The notes under the pieces are model-generated. The model was not told where the DNA came from. It worked only from the letters and a program-made list of their open reading frames with translations, and ran no database searches. This document shows, one piece after another, positions 1 through 13,141 of a stretch of 64,000 bases of DNA. The stretch comes from Camellia lanceoleosa. Its lineage: Eukaryota; Streptophyta; Magnoliopsida; Ericales; Theaceae. Positions within the stretch are counted from its first letter, which is position 1, and every line of letters starts with the position of its first letter. Position numbers and translations under genes: made by a program. The DNA is taken from NCBI GenBank assembly GCA_025200525.1, contig JANUSC010000379.1, positions 62,001 to 126,000 on the forward strand. Direction: 5' to 3'.

Positions 1-171
1 TTTCTTTTCTTTTCTCTTATTACTTAAGTAATCATTTCTTTTCTTTTCTGTCTTAAATTACCAAACATAGCGTAAATGCCAATACGGTACAGTTGAGTTC
101 AACTATTCGTGATAGAGAGGCAACTGTGGTTTATGAGGCTAACGCTGCCTCTGAGTGTTACAAGGTCAATG

Positions 172-592
172 GTAACCATTTACAACAAATGGAACATGCT
201 GGAGCTCCACTTCCAAGCAATGTCACCAATGGCAAACCTAAGACTTTGTGTTTGGATTCAGCTGTTAAAGATAATGGTTTACCATTACAACAAATGGAAC
301 ATGTTGGGGCTCCTCTTGCACATGGTGTTGCTAATGGCAAACCTAAGCCTTTGTGTTTGGATTCAATTGTTAAAGACAGCGGTTTACCATTACAACAAAT
401 GGAACATTTTGGGGCTCCTCTTGCAAGCAGTGTTGCCAGCGGCAAACCTAACCCTTTGTGTTTGGATTCAACTGTTAAAGATAACGGTTTGCCATTACAA
501 CAAATGGAACAATTTGGAGCTCCTCTTGCAAGCAGTGTTCCCAATGGCAAACCTAAGACTCTGTATTTGGATTCAATGGTTAAAGAGAACAC
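172..592 (+). repeat. In-frame 105-bp tandem repeat in exon 1 of the TDP1-like gene
   Basis: Four consecutive units of 105 bp each encode 35 residues, with a conserved core LQQMEH-GAPL followed by NGKPK-LCLDS-VKD. Units start near 168, 274, 379 and 484. All keep the frame and none has a stop. Differences between units are mostly single substitutions. The segment precedes the TDP1 catalytic part and looks like a low-complexity linker that grew by tandem duplication. Confidence 0.9.
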
Positions 593-1887
593 TCTGCAGT
601 TTCATTGGGGTGCACATGATGAGAATCAGATTGGTTCAATTCCACCCCCAGGGAAGAAGTTTTATCTGAACCGGCTTCAAACTATGGGACATGGTTCATT
701 GGACCATCATGATGTTGTTTCCTTGCCAGAACTTCTTTATCCCGTTGAAAGCCTTTCACAAATTTTTATTGCTACTTTTACAAGCGATATTTTATGGTAA
801 GTTTCTTTTCTCTTCTTTGTTTCCATTTCGTTTCTTTATTTTATTCTACATGTTGAGAAAAAAAAAGATAATTTATTTGTACAGGGACTGTTTTACAAGT
901 GTGGCATGAGGTGCAATATTTAAATAAATTTGTCAAATAATGGCATATCGTTATAATATGCATGCATAAATTGATTATTTGATTTCTCTGTTGTTTTACT
1001 TGTTATTTTATTGTTAGATATGATCATTCCTTTAAATTATACCAATCAAAAGTTTCATATTATAAAAAATATTTGAAAATTTATTTGTTATTCATCAGGG
1101 AGTGCATTGGTTGGAGCTCATTGATTCTATATACAAAGATGCACACATTCACACACATATATGCGCACATCTTCTGTTTTTAAAGCAAAAGTGTTGTGAT
1201 TTTGTAGGTTTTTATTATACTGTGATATTCCTGCCCACCTACCAGTGACAATTGCATGCCACAACCATGAGGGGTGTTGGTGTTCATCCCCTGACAAAAG
1301 GATCTCAGTGCCTTTCTCAGATTTTCCCAATTTGGTTGTGGTGTAAGTTACCTTTGCATGTTTAGCTGTTTGCTAATTGCCCATTGATGAAAACAACATG
1401 CTGAAGTTACTTATCAAAAAAAAAACATGATGCTGAAGTTGTTAACCCATGTGAGCTACTTACAGTTCTGTAATATAGTCCAATCATGATAATAGGTATC
1501 CTCCATTTCCCGAGGTTATAGCATTTGGTAATGACTGCAAGAGATCAGGCATAGCTTGCCATCATCCAAAATTGCTTGTGTTACAAAGAGAAGAAAGCAT
1601 CAGTGTTGTCATTACTTCTGCAAATTTGGTGGAAAAACAGGTGAATCTTTCTGTTCTTAACGTATTCATGATGTTTTATTTGTAAAAATGGCAGTAAAGA
1701 GCCTTGTCCCCATTTTTATTTGATATTCTAACTCTTCTTCATATTTTATAAAGCTCTCCTTGTAAAATTGGTGAAGAATCTTTTTGTTTTCCATATTTAA
1801 TTAATATTTTGAACTCTGATATATGAAAACTTGGACTTCTATTGCACTTGAGTTAAAAAAAGATTTCTATTATATGTAACTAATGCA

Positions 1888-2559
1888 TTTTTTTTTTTTT
1901 GGGGATAAATAAAGATAAATATTATTAAAAAGTATCAAGATGAAGCAAAGAATACAAAAGGCTAGCAGCCTATAATCGGCCAGAAATAAAAAAAACTAAG
2001 AAGCCAAATCATTCACAAAATCTACAAAGGCCAACACTTCTGGAACCACCGATACTGTAACGCAACTATGAAGAACCAAAAAGAGCCTATTCTGTAGCCA
2101 GGACACCGAATGAGATGTCCCCTGAAAGGTATGTCTAATACGCTCCAACCAAATCAACTATATTAAGCACTGAGCAGTAAGCAACCACCCCTTCTGACGG
2201 TGCCTCCCAACTCGCCCCCCCTCCAACTATGAAGAATATCCCAAACTGAACCCAGCTGAACCTAGGCCAACCCAAACAAACCAACAAGCGACCAAAGCCT
2301 AGTAGCTATAGAACAATGAAGAAGCAAATGATCCGCAGACTCAGCATCACTACAATACATGCAACACCAATTTACCAAAATATCCCAACGTCAAATCAGA
2401 TTGTCAACAGTGAAAATACGCCCTAGAGCTGCTGTCCATATGAAGAAAGCAACCTTGGAAGGAGACCCTAAAACCCAAACACTCTTCCAAGGACACACCA
2501 CCCCTGCCCCTCCCACAAGCTCACGATAATATGAAGCAACCGAAAAAACCCCTTTGGAA
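1888..2559 (-). mobile_element. 5'-truncated LINE (non-LTR retrotransposon) in intron 3
   Basis: The minus strand encodes the zinc-binding reverse-transcriptase tail typical of plant L1 elements: FFIWTAALGRIFTVDNL, then NWCCMYC and ADHLLLHC. It is interrupted by stops. A poly(A) tail appears as the T run at 1888-1902 on the plus strand. Target duplications flank it: ATATGTAACTAATGCA at 1872-1887 and ATATGTAGCTAATGCA at 2560-2575, with one mismatch in 16. This is a dead, 5'-truncated insertion lying antisense to the host gene. Confidence 0.9.
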
Positions 2560-2575
2560 ATATGTAGCTAATGCA

Positions 2576-3498
2576 TTGCTGAAGTTTCCATCCAGCTTGA
2601 TGGTAAGGTGTTGGGTGGCCATCATCAGGCTTGGGTTTAAGCCAATCATCTTTGCTTCACTCTAGCTATGTTTCCATTTGTACCAAAAAATAGATAAATA
2701 AGTAAACAAGGAGACAGAAGGAAAAAAAGAAAAGAAAAAGAAAAGTCTAATGCTTTGCCTTTTTACTTTTATTACTTGTGAATGCCTATCTTTTGCTCAG
2801 GCACTCACAAGTTGCAATATCTTTGGTTATTCCTTCTTGTTTTCAACTACACTTATTTCAATGTAATCCTTGCAGCTTCTAGTGGTTATATTAACCCATA
2901 TTGTTTCTGTCTTTTCACTATTTGGCTACTTCAATTTGGATGTTGTATTTACCATGGACACACTATTAGTAGTGTTCTGCTTGTTGTTTTCTTTGGGACT
3001 TCTTCTCTCACTGTGTATTTCTGAGTGAGCAAGTGTTTATGGATGGCAACTCTAAATTGTATTGCTTTTGAATCTGCTCTGTTTGTTACTCTGTATTTAG
3101 GCAGTAAAAAGCCTCAATAAAGGACACAGTGTTCCAGATTTCTATCTCTGTCATTCTAATCGTATACAGTGTTTTGGATTACAAAAAGGTCATGATTACT
3201 TTAAAGGCATGACTTCAAATAGAATCAATTGGAGGAAATGGATTGGCATAGCCAACCCAAGTAATTGGGACCAAGGCTTGTTGGGTTGAGTTTAGTTGTT
3301 GAGCACATTACTAATTGCATGGTATTATTTTGGTCTTGATTTCTACGAAAGACCTTGCTAAAATGGATAGCATTTTTGTTAATTAATACTATTAATTATA
3401 ACTTATGTTAGCGTGCATATTAGAATCTTCTGCATAAGCATAATTAGTGTGATCATCTTGTGTAGTGTGTTTCTCATCTGGTCTTCTGTATTCTGCAG
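2576..3498 (+). other. Remainder of intron 3 of the TDP1-like gene
   Basis: AT-rich intron sequence runs from the LINE target duplication to the exon 4 acceptor. It contains A-rich and T-rich stretches around 2,700-2,770. I see no coding or repeat structure that I can name. Confidence 0.5.
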
Positions 3499-4029
3499 TG
3501 GAACAGTGTGACCAATACCATTTGGTGGCAGGATTTTCCTCGTACAAGCAGACCTGATTATTTATCTCTTTCTACTCAATTATCTGACGGGGACATAAAT
3601 CAATATTCAAAATCTGATTTTGCTGCTCAGCTGGGTGGATTTATGGCATCTCTTGTTGCTGATGTACCTAGTCAGGCCCACTGGATCCTAGAATTGACTA
3701 AATATGACTTTAAGGGGGCAGTTGGCCATCTTGTTGCTTCTGTACCTGGAATTCATTCTCGCAGGGCACCTTCTATCTTGGAACCCATGTACTTCTTACC
3801 TGTGAGTACTTCATTTATCTTCTTTTGTGTGTGCGCTTCTAGCTTGAATTGAAAAGCTGATTTGTAGTAGTCAAGACAATATTAAAAGGTCATTGTTTTT
3901 TCTTATTCTATTATCTAAATAATGGATCCATCACCATTCTATTTGTGCATCAGCATTAGTAAATGTCAGTGTTTACTTAAATATATGCAGACCTGGGCCT
4001 GATTTTTTCAGCCTTTTAATGGCGGCATG

Positions 4030-5000
4030 TTTTGGATAATGAGGATTATGATTTGGAAACCTGGGAAGCTTGCTAAAGTTTGGAGAGTTTTACCCTTGAA
4101 ACAAAGTGTGGGTATCTATATCGTGCTTGGCATGTGGCGAACTGAACGGGCATCACGTCATCATCGTCGCACATCCACCTGGCAGACCCCTAGGGTTGTG
4201 TGCCTAGCCTAAGCAGGGGCATGTACACCAAGTATGGAAACAGGACCATGGCTCACCTTAATAGCTCTAGCTCACCTAGAGCTCTCTATGGTTCTTTATA
4301 ACTCATAAGAAATATATTCTTTGCCCGCCCACCCCAGCTCCATAGCAACATAGTTGGACCTTTGGCTCACTTATGTTCACTTAGTTGCCCAGGATGAGTC
4401 CTTGGCTCACCTATACACTCACCCCCTTGGCTGTCTAGGTTGGGATCAGGACCTAGGCACTCTCACTTGGGATCATTGGGGGATTGTGAATTGGAGGCTA
4501 AGACCTGGGGAACATCAAGGCCATGTAATTGTCTTCCTGCAGTGATAGTTCCACCTTGACTTGGCTTAGAGAAAGGGAATGTTGACCTTACACTTACACT
4601 TGTTGCATATATGATATGCCTCTAAATCATAGGATGCAACCTTCTTAAGGACCTAAATCATAGGACACAGCTAGTAGGGCTGATATCACCCTCTTGTCGA
4701 GTCGAGGAGAACTTGCCACCTATCTTAAGGTTGCTTGGGCTCCAATACTCCTGGAGTCTATATAATGGCATCACAAGTGCAGCCACAATCATAACAAGAA
4801 TAACAAGAATCATACAACAATATATACAAAGTGTTCAAGGTCTCTCACTGCCACCCCTTTCCTCTCTAAGCTTGCCTTGGTCTTCTCCTCTTCTGCCTTC
4901 GGTGATCTTAGGCCAACGAAGTGCCTGCCATCTTCCTAGAGGTCAATGACCGATCGCCTCTAACCTCTCTTACCCACACAAAGTTTAGTGGCCATTTATA
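4030..5000. repeat. Possible LTR remnant in intron 4
   Basis: This part of the intron is less AT-rich than its surroundings. It has the repeated phrase GGCTCACCT/GGCTCACTT, a TATA-like TCTATATAATGG near 4,755 and a pyrimidine-rich tract near 4,840-4,900. That layout resembles a decayed LTR promoter region. No paired LTR, primer-binding site or coding domain was found, so this is only a suggestion. Confidence 0.25.
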
Positions 5001-5077
5001 CCCTCCTTTAGTGGCCATTAAACAAAGTTTAATATTTTGGTTGGGTTTTACTAGCCTTTTATTTATTTTCTGTTTTG

Positions 5078-5661
5078 TAGGGGTGAGCATGATTCAGTTG
5101 CATTTGGTTTTGAAGTTAACCAAGACCAAAACCTACGGTTTCATAAAATTTGGAACCAAACCAAATCATGAAAATCTTGGAATTAAACCAAACTAAACCA
5201 TGTAAATGCGGTTCGGCTCGGTTTGGAACCACGGTTTTCATGAACTTTGTTATCATTCACAACATAATCATAACTAGTTCAAAGATCAAGCAATATATCA
5301 TCATTTTACAAACAAAATTGTATAAATGATTGTTTAGAGCTAGTTATACTATTATATAAGAACACACTAGTAAGTAAGGGGTTAACAACTTATGAATATA
5401 TATAGGGTACTAATAAAATACTTGAGTGTATACCATAAATAACAAATTATACGTATGTATATTTTTAAACGGCCTGGTTTGGTTCCAAACCGGAAACTTA
5501 AATATAAAACCATAAACTGAACCGTGAAGTACGGTACAATTCACCTATTTTAAAAATCAGGACCGAACCATGCATTGAGGAAACCAAACCAAATAGTGCA
5601 GTTTGGTTTGGATTGGACCAGTTTGCAATTTTTTATTATTTTATTTTTATGCTCAGCCCTA
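5078..5661. mobile_element. hAT-type MITE in intron 4
   Basis: Terminal inverted repeats are TAGGGGTGAGCA on the left and TGCTCAGCCCTA on the right, with one mismatch in 12. They are flanked by 8-bp target duplications CTGTTTTG (5070-5077) and CTGCTTTG (5662-5669). The interior is rich in AAACCAAACC and GGTTTGGTTT words and has no transposase. The 8-bp duplication and TAGGG ends indicate a non-autonomous hAT element. Confidence 0.85.
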
Positions 5662-6689
5662 CTGCTTTGGGGGATGCATGTTCTTCCTTCCCTGTTTGTA
5701 CTTCCTCTTTTTCCTATTAAATTTAATCTTCAATGCAAAATAATAATATGGAGGAGTAGATCATTATGGGGTTTTCTTTGTTGAGAATGTTGTGATTGAC
5801 GAAATGATTTATGGAATTGCATCTTTTACTTTGACGGCAGGGTGAGCAATGTGCATCACAGTCATATGGTGTGAAGGTCCTAGGTTCTATTGAAACATCT
5901 GTAGTTGGTTTAAGCCATCTTTTTCGCACTTCAGCAGATACAGATGGGTCACAGCTAAAGAAACTTGCTTCTGTCCTTGGAAAGTGTTATGAAAATGCAA
6001 ATGGGATGCTGGAGATTGTTTTAAGAAGAAACACAAATATACCAGCTGATGCAAATGCTGTGAGCATTCTTGTTCCTAATCCAGAAGAGTTCTCTGAGGG
6101 AGGTACAAGACACTCTTGCTTAACACTTACTCAGCCTATATCTTGTGTGTGTTTTTTTTTAATCTCTTAAATTTCATTTATATTGTAGATATTTGTGAAC
6201 ATAGTTTCATTTATAAAACTGAACCAAGTTATTGGGAGTAAGGCTTGATACATGCATGTTTTAAATCCATTTGCAAGGGCAAATCCCGTGATGTACAATA
6301 TATTTATAGTAAAACACATGCAGTGATGCTTGCATCTATAGTATGTTTACCGTGTTTGATAAATGATATGTTGAAATGTGCCATGACATATTAGAGCATT
6401 CAGTGCAAGTAATAGGTGTTGGCTATACTGAAAGACCACAAATTATACACTGACTGGAAGCATGTGGTGTGTGCAGGAAGTATTCAACTCGACCATCTAG
6501 TCTAAACATAGTCTAAACAATTGGTTTGTGGTTAGGATTTCAGTACAATAATAGTGTGGCACCATTTACATAAGCATAAGGGGAGTTGTACAAGTTAGAG
6601 AAATAGGGGGATTGATCATTGAACCATATTAAAAAAAAAATCAGGACAGTTAATGACAATTTTTATGCTGTCAAGTATTTTTGAGCCAT

Positions 6690-7640
6690 TATCATGTTTA
6701 TTTCTGTTATTAGAATCTTACGATTTGCTATTCGATTCCCGATTCGATTTGCAATTTTTGCAAAATCGATACAAATCTATAAGTGAATATATTTCGGAAG
6801 TGAATCGCATGATTCACAATCGATTCACGATTCAATTTATTTTTTACGATTCATGCAGTTTTAAAACTATCGTGTCCAACATATTTTTGACTCTTTTTTT
6901 CTCTATCTTTTTAGTGAAAATAACATAATATAACTTCTAATAGCGTTTAATACCAAAATAACCAATATATTTACATGATTTATTGTTATTTTAGTGATCA
7001 TGGAGTTTTTAATAGGTTCCAATCAGATTCAGTCAGATCCAATATGTTTTTAACGTTTCTTCTCATTTTTTCCTTTAAAAAATCATAATATGTATTCTAA
7101 AAATGTTTAAAATTAAAGTAACTTACATCATGAATTATTTATTGTTATTTTATTAAATTAATTATAGTTGAATATTTCATGGGTGAGGTCAGTTATACAT
7201 TTTAAAATGTTTTAGGTTTTAAAATAAAATATTCTAGATAATTCTTTCTTATTATTTGGTCATTGTTGCTTGGAAAAGTATGTATATTTTTTTTCCAAAT
7301 TTCAATATGGTCAAATAATTGTTACTTCGAAAATTGAGTCTTTATTAAGAATGGTTGATAAGAAATATTTTAAAAAGAAAAAAGGTAAGATGGTGATCTT
7401 ATATAGGAACCTTTGTTAACTTCTTACTTATTAAACCATGTGATCACCATTCAGAAGAACAATTTCATTGATTTAAGTCTTAATGTTTCATATTCGTAAG
7501 ATATGTTTAATATCTAAGTGTGTAGATATATTTTTCTAAGTAATTAAGAATAAGTGACCGAATCTTTATGATTCACGATTCAATTCACGATTCGGCACGA
7601 GGTCATTTCGATTCACGATTCAAATCCGGATTTGACAATT
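6690..7640. repeat. Probable MITE-like repeat rich in GATTCACGATTC words (intron 5)
   Basis: Both ends carry dense, roughly inverted runs of ATTCGAT/GATTCACGATTC (6,713-6,840 and 7,560-7,625) around an AT-rich centre. The words resemble those in the inserted element at 10811-11273, suggesting the same family. Clear target duplications were not identified and the exact limits are uncertain. Confidence 0.4.
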
Positions 7641-9097
7641 TATATAAATTTATGTTGAAGATTTGCTCAAGTAATGCAGATTTTCTCAATCACTTGAGAT
7701 TTGTTGGGTCAAAACTCTTGGATCCTTAGATTTGGGGTTTATTGATGTCTAAAACTCGTCATTCAAAAACTACTTGCGAAGACTTATGATATGGATATAT
7801 AACTAGTTGCAAAGACTACTCATCGTTCAAAAACTGCTTGCAAAGACTTATCATAAAACTTATGATATATAACATATGATATGGATGTATAAAAGATTAA
7901 ACTTTTAGAGTTAGTTGATCTAACAATGTAATATAGTAGGGAATCCAATTATTTGATAAATAGTTGTAGCGGTTCATGTGTTGATTTTCCCGTAACATGG
8001 GGTGATGAGTTCGAGTTTTGTGTGTCAAAGCCCCATTGAGGAGATATGTTTTAATTTTTCCAAAAGGCTAGCAAAATTAGTTTAGGGTCATATCTAAATG
8101 TACCCCTACTAGTTTGAGCAAGTTCCTTATAATTATGTTTTAGACAGTAGACCTATTATGACTGCTCAAATGGGTTGATGTTTAAATGCTCAGAAAGCTT
8201 ACATAGGGGAGGGTAAGCAAGCCAACAAGGTGAGTCCAAGACCATCCTAGTGCATGTCGCTTACTTTGCTGCCCTATTGAATTGTAGTCTCGATACTTTG
8301 CAGTTTGCTCCCTTAATCATAGTGCTTTTATTGCCTTAGTGTGCCTCTCATTGCTTTGTTGTGCCTTTACATTGCACATTAGTTTGTGCCTTTATTTGTT
8401 GCTCATTTGTGCACCATGGGTGTGTGTGCACGCTCGTTGCAAGATAATCTTTGGCAGGCTTGCTTGGTGAACATCCAAGGCAAGCACCACACAAGCCCTA
8501 TGCTACTAAAAAGTGTTTATCCATGCATTTAGCTACACATCTTCGTTCTAAATGGCCTTGTGGTAAATGGTAATCAAATTATGCTTGTACCACCAAAAAT
8601 TATTGCATCTAGACAAAAATTGAAAACCTGAAAAAAGATGCTCTCTCTCTCTCTCTTAAATTGGGCTTTAGTAGTGTACAATATGAGCTCTAAATTAGTA
8701 TTAGGCATTTTGTTTTTTTGGGGGAAGTGGATTTTCGTAGAAACCCTCATATTTCTGAAGCAATGTTGTCAAGAGCGCCAGACATATTAAGCAGAACACT
8801 AGCATGGTTAAAATAGTGTTAAATATGTAGACATGAATTCATTTTCTATTCCAAATCCATTGAGTGCTTGCTGTTAGCTTCTCTTGCCCTAACTGAGGTT
8901 TTCCCTTCGATCCCAAAAGTGGTTCCTGAATATAAGTCCTCATTTGTGGCACTACAAGGTGCTTCCATGTTGCATTTCTTGCGAATGTGATGCTTTAAAT
9001 CTGCATTTATTGGAAGCTGATCTTTTTCTCCACGTGTGTTTGGGCTATTATGCTGTTACTATTGCATTTTAATTGTTTGTTTCGCTCCTTGCACTAG
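7641..9097 (+). other. Rest of intron 5 of the TDP1-like gene; duplicated from about 8,524
   Basis: No coding sequence is visible. A CT microsatellite lies at 8,641-8,657. From about 8,524 onward the sequence is alignable with 60,831 onward, and it marks the left limit of the duplicated block that contains exons 6-9. Confidence 0.6.
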
Positions 9098-9512
9098 ATT
9101 GCATTCAACTTGGGTTTCTACCAAGAAATGTTGCAAAGTGGGTTGCTCTTTTATCAAATAGTGGCTTATTCAGGTTTTCTGGATATGTTTATCCAAAAGA
9201 AGTCCTTGTGATTGCTTTAGAAGGAAGCACCAACTTAGTACAAATGATATTGTATGTGTCACAGGTGATGTTCAAGTCATATACTGGATCCTTTCCTATA
9301 GTGCAGACTTGGTAGCTTATTTACTATGATAGTATGTTTTATGCCAAGTTTTTGTGGTGTTATCTTGTTCAGGGACCTGCCTTTTCAGACATATCAAAAG
9401 TAGTGCAATCTGAACATGTTTCTACAATATGCTTGTTAGTTGCATCAATTCAGAGGTCTACAGGCCTCTGGTGACTTCAAGAGGTAATACTGATGAAGTT
9501 TGTGAGATTATA

Positions 9513-9982
9513 GGCTGTGTTTGGTGGAGTTTTGGAAACTTAATTCCACACCTTGATTTGAGTGTTGTGCTTGGTTAGAATTTTCAAACATTGATTTCAC
9601 ACCCACTTTTGAATACATGTCTACCCGGTCATCCTCCCGGACGTCCGGCCGATTGACCGGAACAGTGTTTTTTGTTTTGTTTTGTTTTTTTTTTTTTTTT
9701 GACACTCGTTATTTTCATATTTTAAATCAAAAATATTTTCGGAATATTTTTTAAATTTTTTATGAACTTTGAATAAAATTTTGGGTTGTATGTTTGGCTC
9801 TGAGTTGTAAGTTTTTTAATCAAATATCATGTCACATCAAAAATTTCAAAACTCAATTCAAAACTCTTTTCAAAACTCATGACCAAACAAATTTTCTACT
9901 CAAATCATAATTCCAAAATTCACAAACTTAAAATACAACTCTATTTTCAAATCATAATTCTAAAACTCTACCAAACATTATC
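9513..9982. mobile_element. PIF-like MITE in intron 7 (family A)
   Basis: The ends read GGCTGTGTTTGGTGGAG on the left and, reversed, GATAATGTTTGGTAGAG on the right, with ATA on both sides. The second gene copy (about 61,810) reads straight through GATTATAGTTTTTCC, so it shows the empty site. A related element with the same CCGGTCATCC/GATTGACCGG-type centre is at 39856-40737. The interior has no transposase. Confidence 0.75.
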
Positions 9983-10810
9983 ATAGTTTTCCTTTAGTAC
10001 GTGGAACATTCAACTGTGGTGAGATTTGTGATTGGGAGGGCTGCATTGGAAAACTAAATCATATATTGTATTCTTTTGGGGCCACCTATGTAATTTTTGG
10101 AGGTGTCCTCAAATGCAAATGGGAAAAGGTGGAACATTTAGATCCTAGGGGACGATGGCCCTCCGTGCTCCTGCATCTCTTGGTACACAGTTTCTTATGG
10201 TTCTAATGAGAAACCTATTTTGCATGCATGCACACTTTTTATGTGTTAGTCTAGTGTTAATTCATCACTTTGTTGTTGAAAGTTTTGGTTTTGCATATAT
10301 TTACATATTTATGAATGCATAACTCATTTTACGTTTTGAAAATTATTAGTAAAATATGGTACAAAAGATTTGAGTCTAGGTTTTGTCTGAGCACAAAAAA
10401 CTTCTCTTATTTATTTATGTTTCTTTTTCCTGTTTAGCAAAAGGGTATTCGTTAGACGGTCTTGTGTGAAACTCAACCCCAAAAGCTAGCTATTGAGATG
10501 GGGGTGTTCTCATGCTTATATACTTAACAGTACTTTAGTACCCAAGCTATAGGGGACTTCGCTTAACAACATTAAGATTTGTTTTATTTTTAACATTAAA
10601 GTTTCCATCAGATTTTTATGTGCCTCTTCTTCATGGTAAGTAATGAGAAAATGAGCTATGAAACTACTTGAGCAAGCAAAAGCACCTTAAATTGGTGACT
10701 ACTTGGAAGTTTTATATTATTAAACTAAAAAGGAAAAAAACAAAAAAATGAGTACTAAATATTGGGATTATGGATCAAAGAAAAAAGTTCAATCTGAATC
10801 TTGTTGAAGC

Positions 10811-11273
10811 CATTTTTGCCAAATCGCAAATCAAATTGTGAATCGTTTTGCTAAAATAGTGACTCTTGAATTGTAAGATTTATTTTATTTAATATAATAT
10901 ATAATTCTATGTATTTATATACATAATATAAATACATACAGTGTTTAAAATAAAGTAAATTATCAATAGGATTAAATTATATATGTGTATATACATATAA
11001 AATCATGTATATCAATATAATTGATTAATCTCTTCTATATATTTTCATAGTTTGGTGAAAACAATGTTGTTTCATACATTATGTAAACAAAAATATAAGT
11101 AGTATTGAATCTCAGTGAATCATGTGAATCGTAGTGAATTGCATTTAATCATAAATGTAATCTTACGATTCACTCAATTTCCAATTTAACAGCACGATTT
11201 GAATAATTTTTTGTTGAAACTTGTATCGAATCGTATGAATTGAATCGTGAATCGTTCGATTGTAATAACCATG
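10811..11273. mobile_element. hAT-like insertion in intron 7, absent from the duplicate copy
   Basis: A perfect 8-bp duplication, GTTGAAGC, flanks the insert (10803-10810 and 11274-11281). Copy 2 near 62,640-62,660 has the uninterrupted sequence. The interior is AT-rich with GAATCGTGAATCG-type words toward the ends. Terminal repeats are weak. The 8-bp duplication suggests hAT mobilisation. Confidence 0.8.
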
Positions 11274-12661
11274 GTTGAAGCTACCAGTTCTTTAAAAAAT
11301 TCAATCTGATTAGTATGTATTTGTTCCTGTCTGCGAAACAGCCATCTTATCCTTCTGTTTCCTTAAGTTTGACATTATCTTCTTTTTGTTTCTTTTGTTT
11401 GTATCAGGTTTTAAGTCATTACAAATGGCCAGAATATTTGGAAACTGATTTTGTTTTCGGTGAGTGTTTTCTTGTATAATTCTAGACTCTTCTCCAGAAA
11501 TTTGAAATATATTTATGTCAGTTTACTTATCTGTTCTGTTGTCAAGGTTCATCCTCATCCTCAATTGGGTCACTTTGCACGCTTTTTAGTGCATTTTCAA
11601 AGATCTCGAATGACATCAGTGCAGTTCTCTGAGTCTGACGAGTCTAATCCAGATGTAAGAAACTTTTACTATTTGTTGTTTGTGTAGCATGAATTAAAAT
11701 CTGAAATACTTTAATCTTTGGGATCAGTAGTTCATTTATTGTTAGTTGTTTACAGTGGGGCTGCTGGAGTGCAAGTCAAGAGATAAGAAACGCATCCATT
11801 AGAATCATTTTTCCCACAATTGAAAGAGTGAAAAATGCAAGTTGTGGAATCTTAGCTTCAAAATTCCTTCTGTGTTTCTCATAGGTATCCTGACCTTTAC
11901 CTTTTGATTACCTGGAAGATAGTTTAATGGTTTTTAACTGGATTCCATGTGTTATTTTGCTTTGTTTGTTTGTTTTATTAATAAAATATTCCTGATTATT
12001 TATATTTCATTAAGGTATGAGATAAATGTATAGGTGTGCAATCAAGTCCCACACAGCCCTACGGAGGTTTATGAGGAATATCTCATGTCTAGCCTGGTTA
12101 AATCATATATTCTGAATGCAAAAAAAAAAAAAAAAAAAAAAAAACGTCTTTAAATCCATGTGGGATTGGTGACTGCTTGCCATTTCAATTGGTAGGGATA
12201 AGGGTTTGTGGAAATAAGCAAATATCAAATCAGTAGTGCTTTCAAGTGAAACATAAAATCTGTCTTCTTTTCCAGTTAAACCCTTGAATGTTAGTACCAA
12301 TATGGTTTACAACTATGACATCAAAAAAAAAAAAAAAATGAAGATACAACAGTTTTTTTTTTTTTTTGCAGCTGTGACTTCTCCTCCATTATTATGTTAG
12401 TGAAGACTCGCTCATTTATTCTTGTTTAATAATCAATTGCCTATTTTTTACTTCTATTTTCCTTTTAACACGTAATTTACTGAATGCTTGTTTTTTACAG
12501 AAAACATGGCAAAGGTTGAGAAACGTAGGCATGCTTCATGACGTGATTCCTTATCCCAACAATAGAGTTAATCATCCCATGCATGTCAAGGTAAACACAT
12601 TCCCACCCTATTGTTCTGAAGTCTGTCTCTTCCAAGATTCCTTTCTCTTTTTTCCTTATTA

Positions 12662-13141
12662 TTTTTTTTTTCCTGATCGGCAACAAAGGAAATTTTATTA
12701 AAAAAGAAAGAATACAAAAAGAGGACAAGATGTCCTCTACAATAGAAGAGAAAACATCAATCACCAAAACTAAGAAACAATTTAATCATTACATAGCACT
12801 TTTCAATCTCTAGAAATAAAATTATTAAAAAATGGAATCCCCTTAAAAGGAGTCGAAATGGAAGTCCAAAACGATGCCAAAAAACCACCTCTTCCCACAT
12901 GGATGCCGTATCATCAAATTTTTCCTCAAAGATCCTTGCATTCATTTCCAACCAAAACCCCCAAAACACAATGCCCCATCACTTTTGCTTTCATCATACT
13001 TCCAAAGTCCGGAAAATCCATTGAAATCAATACTAGACAAGTTCCCAGAGCCATCCACTGGACATCAACCAGACGAAAGAGATGATGCTATAGATCAAAG
13101 CCACATGACAATGCAAGAATAAGTGATCCAAAGCCATATTA
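12662..13141 (-). mobile_element. 5'-truncated LINE fragment in intron 11
   Basis: On the minus strand the segment encodes LDHLFLHCHVA and further on WLEMNARIFEEKFDD with EEVVFWHRFG. This is the C-terminal end of a plant L1-type reverse-transcriptase polyprotein. A T run at 12,662-12,672 on the plus strand would be its poly(A) tail. Stops and frameshifts interrupt the reading frame. Target duplications were not found. Confidence 0.75.
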
